Below are positions 4,465 through 7,363 of a stretch of DNA of 7,363 nt, in pieces. The notes under the pieces were generated by a model. The model had not been told where the DNA came from, ran no database searches, and saw only the letters and a list, made by a program, of their open reading frames with translations. The stretch spans positions 1 to 7,363 of the forward strand of contig JAVEEB010000127.1 of the NCBI GenBank assembly GCA_030840665.1, given 5' to 3'. The translations under genes and the position numbers were made by a program. Positions within the stretch are counted from its first letter, which is position 1; each line of letters starts with the position of its first letter. This DNA comes from Frankiaceae bacterium. GTDB lineage: Bacteria; Actinomycetota; Actinomycetes; JAVEEB01.

Positions 4465-7176
4465 ATGACAAACCCGGACACGTTTCCGGCGGATGACAGC
4501 GAGCTGGCAGGTTGGCCGATGACCGACCCGCTGGCGGTGCACACGATCCTCGCCTGTGCGAGCGACGTCATGGCGTTCCTCGACCGCGAGATGACGATCA
4601 AGTGGATCAGCCCCGCAGTGAGGGAGTGGGGATACACGGCTACCAGCGTCGTAGGGACGCAAGCCGGGCACAGAACGCACCCGGACGACCTCCCGGGGTT
4701 CCGCGCGTTGCTGGCCAAGGTGGCGGGGATCCCGGGCGCGAAAGACCGGGCCGAGGTCCGCGTGCGCAACTCCGACGGCACCTGGCGTTGGGTAGAGCAG
4801 CGTGTGACGAACCTGCTCGGGGAGGAAGGCGTCGATGCGCTTGTCGTAACCACCGTCGATATCGATGACAAGCGACGGGCGGTGGACCAGCTCCAGCGCC
4901 GCGAGCTGTTCTACGGCGCGGTGTTCGACGGCGCGCCGGACATGGCTGTCGTCTGCGACCCGGACACCTCGATGCGGTGGGTGAGCCCGTCGGTTACGGC
5001 CCTGTGCGGGCATGACCCCGCGAAGATCCTCGGCACGAAAGTCGCCGCGTTGGTGCATCCGGAGGACCTGGAGGCGTTCCGGGCAGCGGTCGAGCGCGTC
5101 GTGGCACAACCGGGCGCCCGTGAGTGCATCGAGTCGCGTTTCCTCGACGCCGACGGTGTCTGGCGGTGGTCGCAACAGCGCATCACCAACTGCCTCGACG
5201 ACCCGGCCGTTGCGGGGCTTGTCCTCAACTGCGCAGACATCACCCACCGCCGCGAGGCCAGCGACAATCTGCAGGGCCGGGAGCAGTTCCTGCGACTCGT
5301 GCTGGAGAAGGCACACGACGGCGTGTGGGTCCTCGACTCGACCGGGCGCACGCGGTTCGCCAACGCGGGGATGGCGGAACTCCTGGGCGTCACGCTGGAC
5401 GAGCTCGTCGACGTCGACCTGGACGACGTGGTCGAAGCCGAACTCGCGCAGGACATCCGCGAGAAAGTCGTCAACCCCCAGGCCCGTGTGGCGGATGATC
5501 GCGTCTTGCTCGTACACACACGCGAAGGCTCCCCGCGCTGGCTGGCCGTATCGGCCGCGCCTCTCCCGCCGGGGCTGAGCGAATTGGTGCCGGGCGGGGG
5601 CACGATCGCGCTCGTCGCCGACGTCACCGAGCGCAAGGCCAACGAGGACGCGTTGCGCCGTCTCGCGCTCTATGACGCCCTCACCGGGCTCCCCAACCGG
5701 GCCCTGCTCGACGAGCAGCGCCGCGTCCTCGGGGACCGGCTGTTACGGACGGACGAGAACTACAGCTACCTGCTGTGTGACATCGACGGCCTGAAACTCA
5801 TCAACGACGCCCTCGGCAGCGTCGAAGGCGACCGCCTGATCCAAGAGGTGGCACGCCGGCTCGCTGAGGCGGCGCGTCCCGGCGACACGGTGGCGCGGAC
5901 GACGGGTGACCAGTTCGTCGTGCTCTGCCCAGGCACCGAGTCCTTCCAAGCGCAACGGATCGCCCACGAGCTCGTAACTGCGGTGGAGGGGCCCCTTGAG
6001 ATTGCCGGCTCGACGGTGTGGCCGACGATCTGTGTGGGTGCCGCCTCGACCGGCGACGTCACGGACAAGGGTCTCGCCTCCGCCGCCGACGGAGCGCTGC
6101 TCCGGGCGAAACGGTCGGGCCGGAGCTCAGTGGCTGTGTTCGACGCGGCGGCTCCGAGAGACCACAGGTCGGAACTCGAGCTGCTCGCCGACCTGCGCGA
6201 GGCACTCTCGACCGGGGGACTGCGGCTGCACTACCAGCCCGTCGTTCGCCTCGGCAGCAACGAGGTCATCGGCGCAGAAGCACTCATGCGCTGGACCCGC
6301 CCCGGTCACGGCGAGGTGCCACCCTCGGTCTTCATCCCGCTGGCGGAGGAGGCCGGCCTCATCGCCGAGCTCGGCACATGGTCGCTGCACCAGGCATGCC
6401 GTGACGCCGTCAGCTGGCCCGGGCAGCTCGCGGTCGCGGTGAACCTTTCGGCTCGGCAACTCGCCGACGACGTGGCCGGCACCGTTCGGGCGGCCCTGCA
6501 CGACAGTGGGCTCGCCCCGAACCGGCTGTGGCTGGAAGTCACGGAGACGGCCATCTTCGCGGACGTGCCGACCGCCGCCTACCACCTGCGGTCCCTGGAA
6601 GCGCTCGGGGTCCACATCTCGCTCGACGACTTCGGGACCGGCTACTCCTCCCTCGTCTACCTGCGCGACTTCCCTGTGCACTCATTGAAGATCGACCGGT
6701 CATTCATCGCCGGGCTCGGCAACAACCCCGACGACTCGGCCATCGTGGCCGCGCTCATCAGCCTCGGACAGAGCCTCGGGCTGCGCATCGTCGCCGAAGG
6801 TGTGGAAACACCCGAGCAGATGAGTGCCCTGCGCGGGCTGGGTTGCGAATTTGCGCAGGGCTATCTGTGGAGCAGGGCAGTCGCCAACGCCGAGTTCGTC
6901 GACACCATCGGTCGTCTGGAGCGCCAGCAGATCCCCCCGCGCGTCCGTACCGCCCGCAAGGCACGCCTGGTGTCGGCCGACGTACCACAGCTCATCGTCG
7001 CCCGCATGATGTCCATGCACCGCCAGGGCGCTTCACCGAGCAGCATCGCCGCAGCCCTGAACATCGAGGGAGTCCCGGCACCCGGCGACAAGCGGTGGCA
7101 CCACGCCGCCGTCGCGCACGTCATCACGGACGCAGGTCATTCGCCGCAGGGACGCGGAGGACCACACAGCCCTTAG
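4465..7176 (+). CDS. PAS-PAS-PAS-GGDEF(degenerate)-EAL protein with C-terminal HTH-like tail; predicted c-di-GMP phosphodiesterase
   Basis: The protein has 903 residues from ATG 4465, which has AGGA 8 nt upstream. An in-frame ATG at 4417 would add 16 residues but lacks a ribosome site and sits inside a dyad. No membrane segment or signal peptide is seen, so it should be cytoplasmic. Three PAS domains lie at about 24-134, 147-267 and 273-394; the first two share the DGxWRW segment. The GGDEF domain (395-559) keeps D439xD and IND but has TGDQF (480-484) instead of GG(D/E)EF, so cyclase activity is doubtful; the RPGD (471-474) product-inhibition motif is present. The EAL domain (569-819) keeps EALMRW (E605), N660 in VNLS, E691 in LEVTE, DDFGTGYSS (D721, D722), K742 in LKIDRS, E778 in AEGVET and Q798, so hydrolysis of c-di-GMP to pGpG is predicted. 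After a basic linker, residues 839-891 resemble the recombinase-domain helix-turn-helix. The PAS ligands are unknown. Confidence 0.92.
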   Translation: MTNPDTFPADDSELAGWPMTDPLAVHTILACASDVMAFLDREMTIKWISPAVREWGYTATSVVGTQAGHRTHPDDLPGFRALLAKVAGIPGAKDRAEVRVRNSDGTWRWVEQRVTNLLGEEGVDALVVTTVDIDDKRRAVDQLQRRELFYGAVFDGAPDMAVVCDPDTSMRWVSPSVTALCGHDPAKILGTKVAALVHPEDLEAFRAAVERVVAQPGARECIESRFLDADGVWRWSQQRITNCLDDPAVAGLVLNCADITHRREASDNLQGREQFLRLVLEKAHDGVWVLDSTGRTRFANAGMAELLGVTLDELVDVDLDDVVEAELAQDIREKVVNPQARVADDRVLLVHTREGSPRWLAVSAAPLPPGLSELVPGGGTIALVADVTERKANEDALRRLALYDALTGLPNRALLDEQRRVLGDRLLRTDENYSYLLCDIDGLKLINDALGSVEGDRLIQEVARRLAEAARPGDTVARTTGDQFVVLCPGTESFQAQRIAHELVTAVEGPLEIAGSTVWPTICVGAASTGDVTDKGLASAADGALLRAKRSGRSSVAVFDAAAPRDHRSELELLADLREALSTGGLRLHYQPVVRLGSNEVIGAEALMRWTRPGHGEVPPSVFIPLAEEAGLIAELGTWSLHQACRDAVSWPGQLAVAVNLSARQLADDVAGTVRAALHDSGLAPNRLWLEVTETAIFADVPTAAYHLRSLEALGVHISLDDFGTGYSSLVYLRDFPVHSLKIDRSFIAGLGNNPDDSAIVAALISLGQSLGLRIVAEGVETPEQMSALRGLGCEFAQGYLWSRAVANAEFVDTIGRLERQQIPPRVRTARKARLVSADVPQLIVARMMSMHRQGASPSSIAAALNIEGVPAPGDKRWHHAAVAHVITDAGHSPQGRGGPHSP

Positions 7177-7186
7177 CGCTGCCGCA

Positions 7187-7206
7187 GCGGCAACGGTTTC
7201 TGCCGC
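7187..7206. terminator. Short GC hairpin between convergent genes, possible bidirectional terminator
   Basis: GCGGCA (7187-7192) and TGCCGC (7201-7206) are perfect 6-bp arms around an 8-base loop; a further TGCCGC at 7180-7185 offers an alternative pairing. It lies in the 55-bp gap between convergent stop codons, where a shared terminator is expected. No T-run follows on either strand, so it is not a canonical intrinsic terminator. Confidence 0.3.
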
Positions 7207-7231
7207 GTGGGGTCGTCAATCGTGGGTGTCG

Positions 7232-7363
7232 TCAGTCGTAGTTGCGGATCATGCGGACGTTGAGGAACAGCATGACGACGCCGGCGAGCGCGACAATGCC
7301 GAACCCCGCCCCGATGCGCGCCCAGTTGAAGTCCTCGAGGATGAGCGAGCGCATGCCCTCCAT
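7232..7363 (-). CDS. C-terminal end of a membrane protein, partial at right edge
   Basis: The minus strand is open from the right edge to TGA at 7232-7234, giving 43 codons. The residues form one hydrophobic helix (about 17-36: IGAGFGIVALAGVVMLFLNV) followed by a short positive tail (RMIRNYD). A terminal membrane helix with a basic cytoplasmic tail is common in ABC-2-type transporter permeases and many other polytopic proteins, and the family cannot be decided from this piece. An ATG lies exactly at the edge (7361-7363), so a 43-residue small membrane protein is formally possible, but it is more likely an internal methionine of a longer gene. It converges on the GGDEF-EAL gene with 55 bp between stops. 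Confidence 0.6.
   Translation of the reverse strand: MEGMRSLILEDFNWARIGAGFGIVALAGVVMLFLNVRMIRNYD

Noticed and set aside
4333..5517. Long open frame (394 codons) on the minus strand opposite the PAS region
   Set aside because: It is antisense to the PAS domains, which have clear family motifs in the plus frame. Its product is Arg/Asp/Val-rich without recognisable motifs, and long antisense frames are expected at this GC content.
6979..7173. Remnant of a real serine recombinase fused by deletion
   Set aside because: There is no resolvase catalytic domain, and the tail is in frame with smooth codon use continuing from EAL. It is better treated as an acquired domain than as a mobile-element remnant.

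Overview
The window is GC-rich bacterial DNA. Coding density is high, GTG and possibly TTG starts occur, coupled genes overlap by four bases, and one promoter fits a leaderless transcript with a TANNNT-type -10 element. Together these suggest a high-GC actinobacterium; no marker gene fixes the genus. There is no RNA gene, transposon, prophage gene or CRISPR array that I can support, and no gene-free stretch over 300 bases.

Layout, left to right. (1) 1-101, minus: the signal-peptide end of a secreted protein that runs off the left edge. (2) 273-1273, minus: a two-gene unit of a short PadR-family regulator followed by a membrane protein with a DUF1700/HAAS-like N-terminal domain, sharing a GTGA stop/start overlap. 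Three perfect 14-bp tandem repeats lie at the membrane gene's stop codon. An inverted repeat covers the presumed padR promoter and is a good candidate autoregulatory operator. (3) 1348-3411, plus: a dienelactone-hydrolase-family protein, then 39 bp later a threonine ammonia-lyase (ilvA) with one C-terminal ACT-like regulatory domain. (4) 3438-4265, minus: a MEDS (DcmR-type) sensory domain fused to a C-terminal XRE helix-turn-helix. (5) 4465-7176, plus, divergent from (4): a large cytoplasmic PAS-PAS-PAS-GGDEF-EAL protein. Its GGDEF signature is degenerate (TGDQF) while every EAL catalytic motif looks intact, so it is predicted to break down cyclic di-GMP. It ends in an unusual helix-turn-helix-like tail resembling the recombinase domain of serine recombinases. 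(6) 7232-7363, minus: the C-terminal end of a membrane protein entering from the right edge.

How the parts relate. The PadR/HAAS pair is a familiar envelope-sensing module, and its operator may also affect the divergent hydrolase-ilvA pair. The most interesting part is the divergent pair of a MEDS-XRE regulator and a PAS-GGDEF*-EAL-HTH protein, separated by about 200 bp carrying several TGACA/TGTCA half-sites. This could be a sensory and cyclic di-GMP switch in which the phosphodiesterase itself contacts DNA. That link is inference from domain content and gene order.
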